From assembly GCA_016256075.1 (NCBI GenBank), contig SDVU01000152.1:1-19101 (forward strand): a stretch of DNA of 19,101 nt, written 5' to 3'. Each line of letters opens with the position of its first letter. Within the stretch, counting starts at the first letter, position 1. This DNA is from Dictyocoela muelleri. Taxonomy: Eukaryota > Microsporidia. Below the pieces are notes generated by a model, which saw only the letters and a program-made list of their open reading frames with translations, ran no database searches and was not told where the DNA came from. Position numbers and translations under genes: made by a program. Shown piece after piece: positions 8,170 through 18,394 of this stretch.

Positions 8170-9608
8170 GATTTCTATAACATTTGTATAAATAAATGAC
8201 AAATACCTGATGAGTGGAAAGTGTTCTATATTAAACCTATACCAAAGAAAAATAGCTAAAATTCGTCTGATTTCAATTTCCGAGACTCTTAGAAAGGTTT
8301 ACGAAAAGTTAATATTGAAACGTTTGGATGTTTAATTATCTGATAATCAAATAGGGTTTAAAATTGGGAGTAGAAGAGAAGATCATTTATTAGTTTTAGA
8401 TACATATTTACGTCGTTCTAATGGAAAAGCTAAGATAATTACCTTAGATATACAGAACGCGTATGATTCTGTTGACCGTCAAATATTATATTCTAAATTA
8501 GTATACGAACATAAAGTTTCCGGACAATTAATACAAGTATTATTTTCACTTTTTGAATACAATACGTTTAGAATTAAAAACAATGATTTTTATTTTTCAG
8601 AATATCCTATGAATATAGGACTACCGCAAGGATCTATATTATCTCCTATATTGTTCAATATTTTTCTCGACGATATAATATCTTCTTATAAATTTCCTAA
8701 TTCATGCAATATATTACTTTATGCAGACGACATTTTAATAATGTCAAAAAATACAATGGATTGCCATAATATTATCGACATGATAACAACACACACTTTA
8801 AAAAATAAATATAGAATAAATTTTAAGAAATCATATTATCTCTCTAACACTAATGAAAAAGTTATAATAAACTGTGAACCGTTACCTAAAGTTAGAATAA
8901 TAAAATATTTAGGTCATTATTTCAATATGAAAAGTATGGATATAAATAGTTCATATAAACACTGCATTAGGAAAGTTGTTATAAGTACAAATAAAATAAT
9001 AAAGTTTATTAATTCATATGCCGAAACTTATATAAATCCATCTATAAAACTGAATTTATATAAATCATACATCCGCACACACATCGATAATTATCTCATA
9101 CTTTTAGCTTCTAGAAAAACAGCTATTGATAAATTAGAAAGGATCCAGAGAAAATGTTTGAAAAAAATATTTTGTCTAAGTTTTAAATGTTCAACAGATT
9201 TATTGTATGCTTTAATTCCCATAGTAAATATCGAGGATAGATCTAAGATTCTTTGTAGAAAATACAATGAATCTTTAGATCATTCCGAATCGCGTAAACT
9301 TGTGAAAAAAATTTTTAAAGATAAAAGGACAAGTTTACTATTGTTTATTGAGCGGACAAAGAATTTTAATAGTGAGGTACTAAACTCGCGATACTTAAAT
9401 GATTATATTATGAATTCTAGAAAGAATACAATTTTCAAATGGCTTAACTTTTAGAAAATTAGATAATTCCCTATGGCATGCTGTTTCTTTAATAATAAAT
9501 AATGAGTATTCGCATTTAGATTTAAATGAAAAATTAATGAAGAAAGAAATTATGTTAAAATTATTTAATGATATAAAAGAATATCTGAAAACAAATTTAT
9601 TTTATTAA
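8170..9608 (+). pseudogene. LINE ORF2 reverse transcriptase domain, core still open
   Basis: Upstream, QIPDEWKVFYIKPIPKK (about 8200-8250) is the fingers entry motif; it is then interrupted, and RLISISETLRKVYEKL follows in the next frame up to a stop at 8333. From 8336 to 9454 the frame is open for 373 codons: LSDNQIGF, TLDIQNAYDSVDR (motif A, catalytic Asp at 8447), GLPQGSILSPILFNIF (motif B, 8618 on), LLYADDILIMS (motif C, YADD at 8720-8731), then KYLGHYFN and the thumb and C-terminal KLERIQRKCLKKIF. All three catalytic aspartates are present. One frame change near 9440 separates a last readable piece (RKLDNSLWHAVSLIINNEYS... KTNLFY) ending at the stop 9606-9608. No RNase H follows. The ATG at 8609 lies inside the palm and is not a real start. 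Confidence 0.9.
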
Positions 9609-10560
9609 TAATTTTAACTTTTTCTGCCTTAATAATAATTTAAGATTTTTATTGCTATAAGCGCATAAGTAAAAAGGATATTTTAGGAATTTTCATTTTT
9701 ATTTTGTCTTTCATTATAAATGAACCTAAAAAAATCTATAGTATTAATATAAATATATTATTAGTAAATATATTCGGTCAATTTCGTTATTAGTATATTA
9801 AATGTGCTTTAAAAAAAATATTTTTAAATTTCAAGTTTTTTTTTCATTTCCTTTATTTTATTATTTAAAATGTATACAACATTTCATATTTATATTACAA
9901 TATAACATTTATCTTATTTTAGAATACTTTAAAGTGTTTTTTTAGCTTTAATTAACTTTTTGTGAAATAATTAAGGTAAAAAAAACCTTTTTTTATATTC
10001 AAAATACACGAAAAAAACATATCAATTATATAAAACGTAATTATTAATTCTTTACAATTTAACTCTTTATTTTTAACTCATTAATTACCTACAATACTCT
10101 ATCAGCAAGATACATAACCTAATAATAAACTTTATCACAATGAAAAAATAAATTTTATTCAATAAAAAATAAATTCTAAAAATGTATATTTAAAAATCTA
10201 TTTAATACTTGATATGTAATTTCTATTCATAATTTAAATAAAATCAGACTACTAATATAAAAACTTAAACTAGTAGATGTTTTTTTAGGCATGATGAGAA
10301 TTATTGATTATAAAACGTTTACTTTATTTTAAATAAAATATATTCTAAAAAAACTTTGATTAATCTATGATAATTTTTTTTTCATAATTTTTATTATTTA
10401 TACCAATTTAAAAATAATAATAAAAGTTAAGACCAAATAAAGATAGATTAAAAACCATATAACCTTATTCATTACATTTAATCATTTATATCCAAACTTC
10501 ATAACTACCATTTTAGAGCCTATACTGATATTTATCTACATCTTAAATACAAATAAATAA
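9609..10560. other. Gene-free AT-rich tract
   Basis: This follows the LINE stop codon. It is AT-rich with oligo-A and oligo-T runs and may include the LINE 3' untranslated region at its start. No reading frame, tRNA or transposon end is recognisable. The + strand becomes progressively poorer in G from about 10000. Confidence 0.6.
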
Positions 10561-10839
10561 CAATTAACTACATTCCTTGATTAATATCAATAACGAGTAT
10601 AAAATGCTAATTAATAAAAGTAGGCAAGCTAAATCATTCACATTTATTATTTATAATGACTATCTATATCTAAAATCATCCAATATCCTATTAAACATAC
10701 AAATTCATAATTCATATCTAATAATTGTATTATTTATCACTATTTTATCAATAAATTCAGTATCTCTATCAATTTCATTAATGAGTATAATTAATTAATC
10801 AAGATGAATTATATGATTTTAAATCAATATCAATTATTC

Positions 10840-11660
10840 GATATTAAATCAGTAATTCGATTTTAAATTTATTTTCATCATTTTATTTTGATTATCTAAT
10901 TCTGGATATTCAATTTAAATTATTCAGTCTCATATTTTTATTTTTTTAAATCTTATCTTTTACTTTATTTCTCAACAAACGATTTATCATTAGTCATCTT
11001 CCCATCTTTCATTTTAAAATTCATCATTCATATCATTCCATCATCTATATTCAATCTTCATTTACCTATTCATTTAAATATTTTAAATTCGATTATCTCA
11101 TAAATAAATATCATTAAATTCTATAATTCAATTTTAATAATCAATTTTAATTATAATTCTAATATTCAATTTATATTTAATTATACAAATTGTATGATTC
11201 AATTTAAAATAGTCAATCTTAACAATTAAATTCTAATAAGCCAATTTTTTATCTAATTTTATCATTCGGTAATTTAATTTTAATCTTCACTCTTTCACAT
11301 CGATACTAATTGCCTTTTTACATTCATTTAATTAAATTGAGAGTTTAATGATTTGATTTAATTATTTGATTTAATAAATTCAATATTCTATATGATTTAA
11401 TTTTATTCATTCATTCACTATTATTCATTTAATATTATTCATAAATTATTAAATATACAATTTCAATCATTTAATCTGCATCATCAAATTGTTATTCAAT
11501 TTTTATCCTTCAATTTTTTTTATTCAAATTTCATTATTGAATTTCAATCATTCAATTCCTACCATTAAAATATAATCAATTAATTTTCATCATTCAATTT
11601 CAATCATATAATCTTAATCATAACATTTTAATCTTAGAATTTTGATGACTCATATTTATG
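10840..11660. repeat. Degenerate TTCAATTTTAATCA-type repeat field
   Basis: Words such as ATTCAATTT, AATCATTCAATT and TCAATTTTAAT recur many times (for example near 10908, 11127, 11163, 11198, 11493, 11539 and 11594) at irregular spacing. They look like a diverged minisatellite or a simple-sequence expansion. The + strand is strongly G-poor: several 60-base lines have one to three G against about nine to eleven C. The flanking 10560-10840 has the same base bias without clear units. No coding signal. Confidence 0.5.
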
Positions 11661-11689
11661 GTATTTATTCTTTAGTGTGTTTTTTTTGA

Positions 11690-11935
11690 TAGCAGTGAAC
11701 TTGTAGGATTAACTACCATATAATGATTGCAGAACTCCGAAGACCCACAACCATTAGCCTGCCAGTTAATTTTGTATTGATATGCAGTATTAACTACCTC
11801 TAGATGGTATGCAGAACTCCGAAGACCCACATCCACCAAAGGTATCAAATCTCCCGGACCTAAAGAACCTCGTTCATATAGTAGAACTCCAACTGAGATT
11901 CATCTTCTCAGTGGAGTTGCTTGTGTCATGGGATG
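11690..11935 (+). ncRNA. GC-richer structured island with internal duplication
   Basis: This is the only GC-richer spot for several kilobases. A 42-base unit at 11708-11749 recurs at 11789-11831: both begin ATTAACTACC and end TGCAGAACTCCGAAGACCCA plus CA, with a diverged middle, 81 bases apart. A third AACTCC follows at 11885-11890 inside a strong hairpin at 11886-11917, where ACTCCA and CTGAGA pair with TCTCAG and TGGAGT around a short loop. GGAGTT (11913-11918) could pair with any of the three AACTCC boxes. No open frame crosses it. An RNA gene, a control region or the conserved end of a repeat are all possible, and I recognise no family. Strand is uncertain. Confidence 0.3.
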
Positions 11936-12890
11936 AGGGGTAATTCAAATTTTTTTTTATAAATTTAATTTTATTTTGATTTTAATTTTTAAATTAAAAA
12001 TTAATTTTTATTTGATTCTATACATATATATATAAAAAATTATAATAATACTAAAGTTCACTTTAATGTCTTTATATAATTTTTAGTTATAATGTTTAAT
12101 AAAAATATATAATAATATTAGAAAATTCCTTTAAAATTATTCTTTATAATAAATAAGGTCATTTTAAACAGTTTTTAAGGTAATAAAAGTAGTCAAGATA
12201 AAGATAGTATAGAAAATTGTAAAATTTGATTTGAAATAATAGAATTTTGTTTATAGCATATATATATGATTATTATTTAATAAAGAATACACAATACCTG
12301 TCATATCTTTTAGTTACTGTTTGTCGCTTTATATTTATATAATTGTATAATTCGTTTTATATGTGATAAATTTAATATCGAAAGTAATATTTTACGTCGA
12401 CTCTTATAAAAAAATTAATAATAATAAACTTAAGATTAAATTGTTTTAATTTTAATGTAACTCGTGTATTTTATAAGTGAAATAATAACTTATTTACTAT
12501 ATTTGTTCAATAATAAATATTTAAAATTTTTTTTTATTTAACCGTTACAAAAAATCTAAACAAAGTTCAATTTTCAAAAAACGTCAAATACTTGCTAAAC
12601 TTGATTAAATGTGAGACAAATGGCGAAAAACTAGTAAGATCCTCTATGTAACGTTCTATTGTAGTTACTACATTGACAACTTGGGCTCATCAGATATAAA
12701 TCAAAAACTGTAATTTGTTATTTGGTTATTATCTAGTAGCTTTTCCGAAGTATACTAGAATTTAAAGTTTGTCTGTCTATAATAACTCTAACATATTATG
12801 AGTATATTAACCTATACTAATATATGTATATCTTCTATATAGTACATATCTAAAAGCCGTCTAAAACAACGTTTTATACTACATAAACTA
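11936..12890. other. Gene-free AT-rich tract
   Basis: AT-rich DNA with TA dinucleotide runs and no recognisable gene, RNA or transposon end. Composition is close to that of 9609-10560 but without the strong G depletion. Confidence 0.6.
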
Positions 12891-12926
12891 TGATCGTACT
12901 ATAACCTTCTGTTGAGTGAGTAAATC

Positions 12927-13101
12927 GCCTATATCTAAAGGCCAATGCCTTATCTACTATAAGTAGATAAAAGACATCTGCTCCTACAATTCTATAGTTA
13001 TATATATAATTATATTTTTGTAGAAGTAGATGTAAAAGAATTAACCAACACTATTATCCAAATGATTAATTTATAGTATGATGGATCTCCGGAAGGAGTT
13101 A
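12927..13101 (+). ncRNA. Structured RNA-like element, copy B
   Basis: This is the second copy of the fold at 515-668. GCC (12927-12929) faces GGC (12940-12942), then AATGCC. Next is an 8-base-pair stem TTATCTAC (12950-12957) with GTAGATAA (12963-12970), then AAGA. Then comes a long stem in which ACATCTGCTCCTACAA (12974-12989) pairs with TTGTAGAAGTAGATGT (13018-13033) at 15 of 16 positions, including one G-T. In the shared block at 13056-13101, ATCCA (13056-13060) can pair with TGGAT (13082-13086), and CTCC-GGAA-GGAG (13087-13098) makes a hairpin capped by a GNRA-type loop. The block ends GGAGTTA as in copy A. Where the stems differ in sequence from copy A they still pair. No match to a known RNA family comes to mind. 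Confidence 0.45.
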
Positions 13102-14878
13102 CAATTAATTGCGTACTCATAAGTTTTTACGTTATTTATTATTTTTGGAATCTGAAATGGATATTCGGTTTGATTTTAATTGATATTTATGTAGATTTTA
13201 TAGAAACTTTAACGAGAATGTAGTTTTATAATATAAGTTTACAGATTAACCTATATTTTAAGCCGATATATTTAAAAAAGCAATATTTCTGCAATATAAA
13301 AACTTAACCCTTTTTTAGAAGTATCAAAAACTTTTAAATAGTAATTATTTTATGTTATATTCCTAACCTATTAAATATCTTGTGAAACCTATAATGAACA
13401 GGTTTTGCTTCAAAATTGTTCCTTCCTAACCCTAAAACCTAGAAAAAAAATGGTTAGATGGTTTTTTTTATTCATGGTAAGCCAATTTTTTTTTTATTAA
13501 TAGGTAAAACGAAAGCATATATTAGTCTATGTGAGTAAAATGTTAAACACTTTAAATTATATCTCAGCATTGTGCATGAATTTATGCATTTTTTATTACA
13601 TACAATAAATAATACATAAAGTTTGACAAGCTGCTAGGAATAACTCTTCTAAACTCCATTACAATCTTGTTGCAAGCCATTTTTTGTCTATACAGATAGT
13701 TACAATAATTTATACAGTGAGATCTCTTTTTATACGGCATATAGAAGATTTCTAATTTGGTTCTACTGATAGAATCACACTTTCAGATCATAAGAATGAG
13801 ATTATCAGTTCATTCTGCGTCTTTTCAATTGTTCTAAAATCGCTTATTCATACCTAAAATATTTACGCATTAATAAAATATGGAGGGTATTTTATATACA
13901 ATACATTTAAACGTATCTTCTCAGTTTTAGTATATATCAAAGGTTAGGTTAGGAATATAGTAAAATATTTTCGATTGATGGGATATAAAGATCTTACCTT
14001 ACCATTTTTTTTACATTTGTAAAAACTAAATTTTTCTACATTCGTAAGTTATACAAAGCATAAGCTGTTGTAAGTGCAAGATAATGATTTATCAAATCCT
14101 TGAAAGTACTGGTACCTACTTTTTGCAAAGCATTACAAAAACAAACATAATGCAGATTTTAATTTTAAAAAATCAAAGGTGAAGGTTTTATAATATGATT
14201 TTGACAAATAACAGATGAATACGGATTACGAACTCTTGTGAAGTATAAATATTAAGTATAATCTTACTAAAATTACTGTTTATTACATATTTAAATCTGA
14301 TTTTATTTGTACATAAACATAAACTATAAATATTAAAAAATAAAAATTCTTATGGCATATATTTATGATATTTCGTTTACTTTTATAAATATAGTTAAGA
14401 CAAATATTTTTCGGATATGTTTTAGTACAAATATGTCCTACATATCTTATTTTTACAACATTTAGCTTCGCTTTTATAATTTTAAGGATTTTTAGGTCAT
14501 TACCTAATTTAGTCTTTTTTTAGGTTTTAAATGCACTATTTAGATAAATAATTAGTACACCGTACAAATAAGGCGAAAATAATGATTCCCCATTCAAATT
14601 AATATGCAAAATTAAATTCTAAAAATTATTATTATTATTCTCCCAAAGACCTAAAAATAGACATCGCATATGCAAATTATCAAAAAATGCTTATAAATTT
14701 TGTAATGATTTTAAAATTTTCTTTGATCCTCAAAATCGACTTTTTTGACGAAGCTTGGAGTCATTTGCCAGGCTGAAGTGCTTTTTTGACCGTATTTGAA
14801 CTTTAAAACATAATAAAAAATAAAAAATAGATAAAATGACTGTTTATTTCGTACACGTAACCGATTACTTTCAATTAG
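13102..14878. other. Gene-free AT-rich tract
   Basis: No coding or RNA gene is recognisable. The only structure I see is a 15-base inverted pair, TATATTCCTAACCTA at 13356-13370 and its complement at 13945-13959, plus a small AAACCT/AGGTTT hairpin at 13385-13405. Confidence 0.6.
13356..13959. repeat. Distant inverted repeat, possible MITE-like unit
   Basis: TATATTCCTAACCTA (13356-13370) is repeated exactly in inverse orientation at 13945-13959, about 0.6 kb apart, with no coding between. Terminal inverted repeats of this length could bound a non-autonomous DNA transposon, but no target-site duplication is visible and the match does not extend. It contains tandem GGTTA units, like the insect telomere repeat TTAGG, but too few to mean a telomere. 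Confidence 0.2.
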
Positions 14879-15085
14879 GCCGAAATCCATACTGAACTGT
14901 ATTATGGTACTTTATTAAATATTAAAGGTAAAATATCTAATTGGTGGAAAATTTTAAAAATCGTTTCCCTTAAAAAATATGCAAATACTGATATTTTCTT
15001 TTACATAATGACTGTAGATAGGTTTTCACAAAATTTTTTAAAACATAATGAATTTAAAATTATCCGAAGACAAAATTTTCTATGA
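14879..15085 (+). pseudogene. Possible RT relic of a second LINE
   Basis: A 68-codon open stretch contains LLNIKGKISNWWKILKIVSL followed by KKYANT. This resembles the LINE pattern just before the RT palm (LN-x-x-x-x-G-x-IP-x-x-WK-x-x-x-IVPL-KK), with the usual Pro positions lost. Further on, FRPIFIKC near 15140 recalls the YRPISL motif, but at a larger distance than normal. The equivalent position in the intact-looking LINE reads IPDEWKVFYIKPIPKK. This is a weak match in an AT-rich context where lysine, isoleucine and asparagine are frequent, so chance is a real alternative. Confidence 0.25.
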
Positions 15086-16680
15086 GCAAAAAAACTTATA
15101 GATATGTATATTTTAGCTATGATTCCTTCTGATAAAGCTTTTAGGCCTATTTTTATTAAATGTCTAATGGTTCTATTGTATTAATTTTTTAAGCCGTATT
15201 TTTTTCTATTATGAGTAATATGTATCATAAACGTCAAGTTGAATGTTAGAAATAAAAATATCTAAATTGAAAATATTTATATTACTAGACTTTACTCAAA
15301 AAAAATTTACTTAGATTATCATATTGTTAGGTATAAAGATATATATTCTTTATTTATACACAAAAACCTTTTTTTCGGTATATATTTAATAGATTTTATT
15401 TCTAATTATTATAAACATAAAAAATATTAAAAAATTTGAAGATATTATAATTTACTTATAGATTAGATTAAAGAAGCCAAATTGATTTTTATATTTTTTT
15501 TAAGCATTTATAATTTTCATTATCTGAAATCGTTACTAAAAATCTTTTTAAATATTAAGAGTATTAAAAAGCTTAAGGCGATAATAAATAGGTGATATAT
15601 AAGTTTATTTACACGTTAGGTCGATATTTCTTCATAAATGTATAGTAGATGTAATAATATTTATTTCATAAAACTACGTTATTTCGTGAAAAACATGACA
15701 TATGTGAAATTTGCTTTGATGTATTCTTAGTATTTTACTTTATGATATTTTTTACTTTTATTCTACAATACATATAGTTAAATATTCTTTCAAATCTTTG
15801 GGAGTCAGATATTGGGAAGTATTGCTAAATTAAAATAAATTAATTCATGAGTTTTAATTACTATCTCGCCTTCAACATACCAATGTATGCAATTATTATT
15901 AACATATTATTTTGTTGAAAATTTGTTTTTAAAAGGAAGTATTATGACAATCGCGATTATTTACATAAATACAACTCGAAAGAGAATCTAATTAAATCTA
16001 TAAAAACTATGATTATAGATTATTATTTTTTTTGTCGATATCGAGTCCAATTCATAATATCTTGCATTGCGTAACCAAATCTGCCATATAATGCTATAAT
16101 ATAACATTAATACTCATTCCCCTTCATTATATTTTATTCTTTCAAATAATAAATATTTATTCATACGAATATTACGTCTGTCTGAGCTGTGAGTCTGTTT
16201 TTTTGCCGTGTGTTAATAATTTGTTGAAAATTACGTGAATGGTAAGAAAATGTTAAAAAATTAAGTAAAATAAGGGTTATCAGAATGTATTTTTCAATTA
16301 TTAATAAATATAGTAATCATGATAGTAGTTTTTTCTAAAATAAAATTAAGATTGAATATGTATTTCCTCAATCTTAAACAAATTTTAATTAATTATCTTA
16401 TTTGCAATATGGTAAAGTTTTTTTTCGTAAACTTTAATTATTATAAGTAGAAAAGCTATTTTTTAGCAAAAAAAAATAATTATATTAAGATCTGAAGTGT
16501 AGGTTTTGAGATTTTTCTTAATACAATTGACTATATGCGGATTTCATATATATATAATCGGTATATACAATTCTGGTGTTATTAAGGTACCATCCAATGC
16601 CTAATAATAACTACGTAATATAAGAGATATATATAGTGTTTTTTATACATTTAAAGATGCTAATCTTAGTGTTGGTATAA
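15086..16680. other. Gene-free AT-rich tract
   Basis: Long AT-rich DNA with short homopolymer runs. I see no open frame with conserved motifs, no tRNA and no transposon end. Confidence 0.6.
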
Positions 16681-16709
16681 TTTCGGTCGTTCGTGAAGTA
16701 CCCATTTGC

Positions 16710-16795
16710 TGTTGTTGAAATAAAGAAATAAATGAACAAATCTTTATTGAAAAGTGTACAATAATTCCATAAATTTATATCTAATCACAACAACA
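16710..16795. repeat. Short segment with TGTTGTTG/CAACAACA ends
   Basis: The 86-base segment begins TGTTGTTG and ends with the complement CAACAACA, at the point where the base composition changes. It holds AATAAA, AAATCTTT and TGTACAAT in the same order as the sense strand of the Ty3/gypsy LTR in this window. It could be a scrap of a related LTR or a coincidence of AT-rich words. Confidence 0.2.
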
Positions 16796-17317
16796 CACGC
16801 CAAAATCGTACACGAAGAATAAACCATAGAAAATCCCAGCGAGTTGTCACCATAAATTTTTTTTGACCTTTTCTACGAACTTTCTTTAGTTTAATACGAA
16901 ATCACTTCCGATAGGATTGCATCTTAATCAGAAGAGTCCTTGACTGGTATGACTCAAAATGCTATGATACCACGTGAATGTTTTAAATAAATTACGTCGC
17001 TTTCATTCTAAGAAGCCCCTGATCAGCGTTGTCTCGTCACGAGGATTTTTACGATCAGCTGAGCTCATGGATGCTAGGATACGTACAATTTAGACATACT
17101 GACTGTTAAGAAAGACCTCCAGAGAAAGAAAACCGCCACGAAAAATATAGTTATTTGTTACAGTTCTCTTATAATATAATAACAAAATCGCAGTTTTTAT
17201 TTATAGACTTCTGATTAACAAAGAGCCCCGCTTTATGCTAGGTCATCTATAAACACTGATTCTGAATTTTATGATGGCATCTTTCCTCGCCATAAACTAT
17301 TGCCATAAAACAAACCG

Positions 17318-17390
17318 GGCCATATGGTTCAGCAGTTAACAGAATTGAATAAAATTTGAGTATGACTGTTCGAATCAGGTCGACGTCACT
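17318..17390 (+). repeat. tRNA-like / SINE-head relic
   Basis: TGGTTCAGCAGTTAA (17325-17339) resembles a Pol III A box and GTTCGAATCAGG (17368-17379) resembles a B box. Their 43-base spacing is that of a tRNA. The T arm can half form (three or four of five pairs), but the acceptor ends do not pair, so it is not a working tRNA. A decayed tRNA copy or the head of a tRNA-derived SINE fits best. Confidence 0.3.
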
Positions 17391-18352
17391 ATTGATAAAT
17401 AATGTGGGAATAACATCAAGGGATCATAACTTACGCTTATAGTATAATATACAGTTGTTACAGTGTGGTATAGCTAATTAAGACTTTATATAAAGTGACG
17501 ATCGTATAAGGGGCTTCTATACGTGCGGTAATGCATGCGGCGACACATCTCGTCAGAATAAAAGTAAAATATAATTTCATGAAAATTTACCATTATCCGT
17601 ATCATGCTGAGTCATTAATAAAACGAAAACATCGTATACAGCCTTGTTTGCGGTGGATTTGTAAGTGACGTATTATTGGTATACAAAGAACTAAATGTCA
17701 TAGACCACGGTAAGGGACAACTCTCCGGGTTCGCACTATTGACGTAGTCGAAATGTAATGTATATTTACCTTTACACAACTTGAAAATATCGACCAAAAA
17801 AATCTATTCGAAACTAGCCAGCTTTCGAAAGTCTTAATTGTACTTCATGTAGGGTTTATATGAGGTCAGTATAAGAACGTCTAATCTATATTCAAGCTTA
17901 CGTCAGATCCTAATAGTCGTGTTTTTAATATATTTGTTGAACAAACTTTATCTCCTAGTCATTTAAGTGCCCGTCAATCTTTAAACTCTTTTTTCAATAA
18001 AGTCGCCATGTAAGTTTTAGACTAAGTTTGCTTGGCGTAAGCTTTGATTCGTGACACTGCTGATAAATAGCTAATGGTTCGAGATTCAATTTTTTGTATA
18101 TCACTGCTACATAAAATTTTGAACGTGTCGATTTTCTGCTATTTATAGCCATATCGACTACTTTCTGTAAAGGTTTTAATCGAAAGTTCAAATTCGTGGT
18201 GTTCAGCCCCAGTATGTTGCTTTTATAAAAAGATTACTTATTTTCAATAGTGACTTTAATAGTTGTAAAACATATTTTTATATTAAAATTGCAGCCTTCG
18301 GAAATAATTTTGTGTGACTTTACTTGTCTGTCAGTCATGCCTAGTCGGATTG

Positions 18353-18394
18353 TTTACATTCTTATCGATCGTCAACCCTCGATAAGTATGCAAA
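18353..18394. repeat. Imperfect hairpin
   Basis: CTTATCGA (18361-18368) pairs exactly with TCGATAAG (18379-18386) around a 10-base loop. The stem extends outward over CAT/ATG and TTT/AAA with single mismatches, about 14 pairs in all. It is too short for a typical miRNA precursor; no poly-T follows. Confidence 0.3.

Larger units (their letters stand above)
5836..9608 (+). mobile_element. Non-LTR retrotransposon (LINE), APE-type, decayed
   Basis: A plus-strand element with a zinc-ribbon ORF1 (5836 to about 6742), an EEP/APE-type endonuclease (about 6927-7560) and a reverse transcriptase (about 8170-9608). There are no LTRs, no integrase and no RNase H after the RT. The endonuclease type and the C-terminal KLERIQRKCLKKIF pattern place it among jockey/CR1/I-like APE LINEs rather than the R2/R4 type, but I cannot name the clade. 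About a dozen disruptions lie upstream of 8336. From 8336 to 9454 there are none, then one frame change near 9440. The true 5' end is uncertain; the 3' end after the stop at 9606-9608 shows no clear poly-A tail or target-site duplication. Confidence 0.85.

Noticed and set aside
10577-10798. 73-codon plus-strand frame with a hydrophobic C-terminal half
   Set aside because: It lies in the G-depleted AT tract where I, N, S and L codons dominate by composition; the apparent membrane segment is what such DNA encodes by chance.
10840-11660. CRISPR-like array
   Set aside because: The repeats are degenerate, irregularly spaced and of simple sequence; there are no constant repeats with unique spacers.
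13082-13101. CTCC-GGAA-GGAG hairpin as SRP RNA helix 8
   Set aside because: The GGAA loop fits, but the conserved internal loops beside it in SRP RNA are absent and copy A lacks the GGAA loop altogether.
13941-13955. Telomeric TTAGG repeat
   Set aside because: Only about two units of GGTTA are present, and single CCTAACC words occur elsewhere nearby; this is not an array.
18026-18090. Second tRNA-like A-box/B-box pair (TTGGCGTAAGC and GGTTCGAGATTC)
   Set aside because: Spacing is right, but neither the T arm nor the acceptor stem pairs and the B box departs from consensus at its end.
17615-18191. Minus-strand frames at 17615-17797 and 17994-18191
   Set aside because: Short, with no recognised motif and no splice or promoter support; kept only as part of the unannotated GC-richer region.
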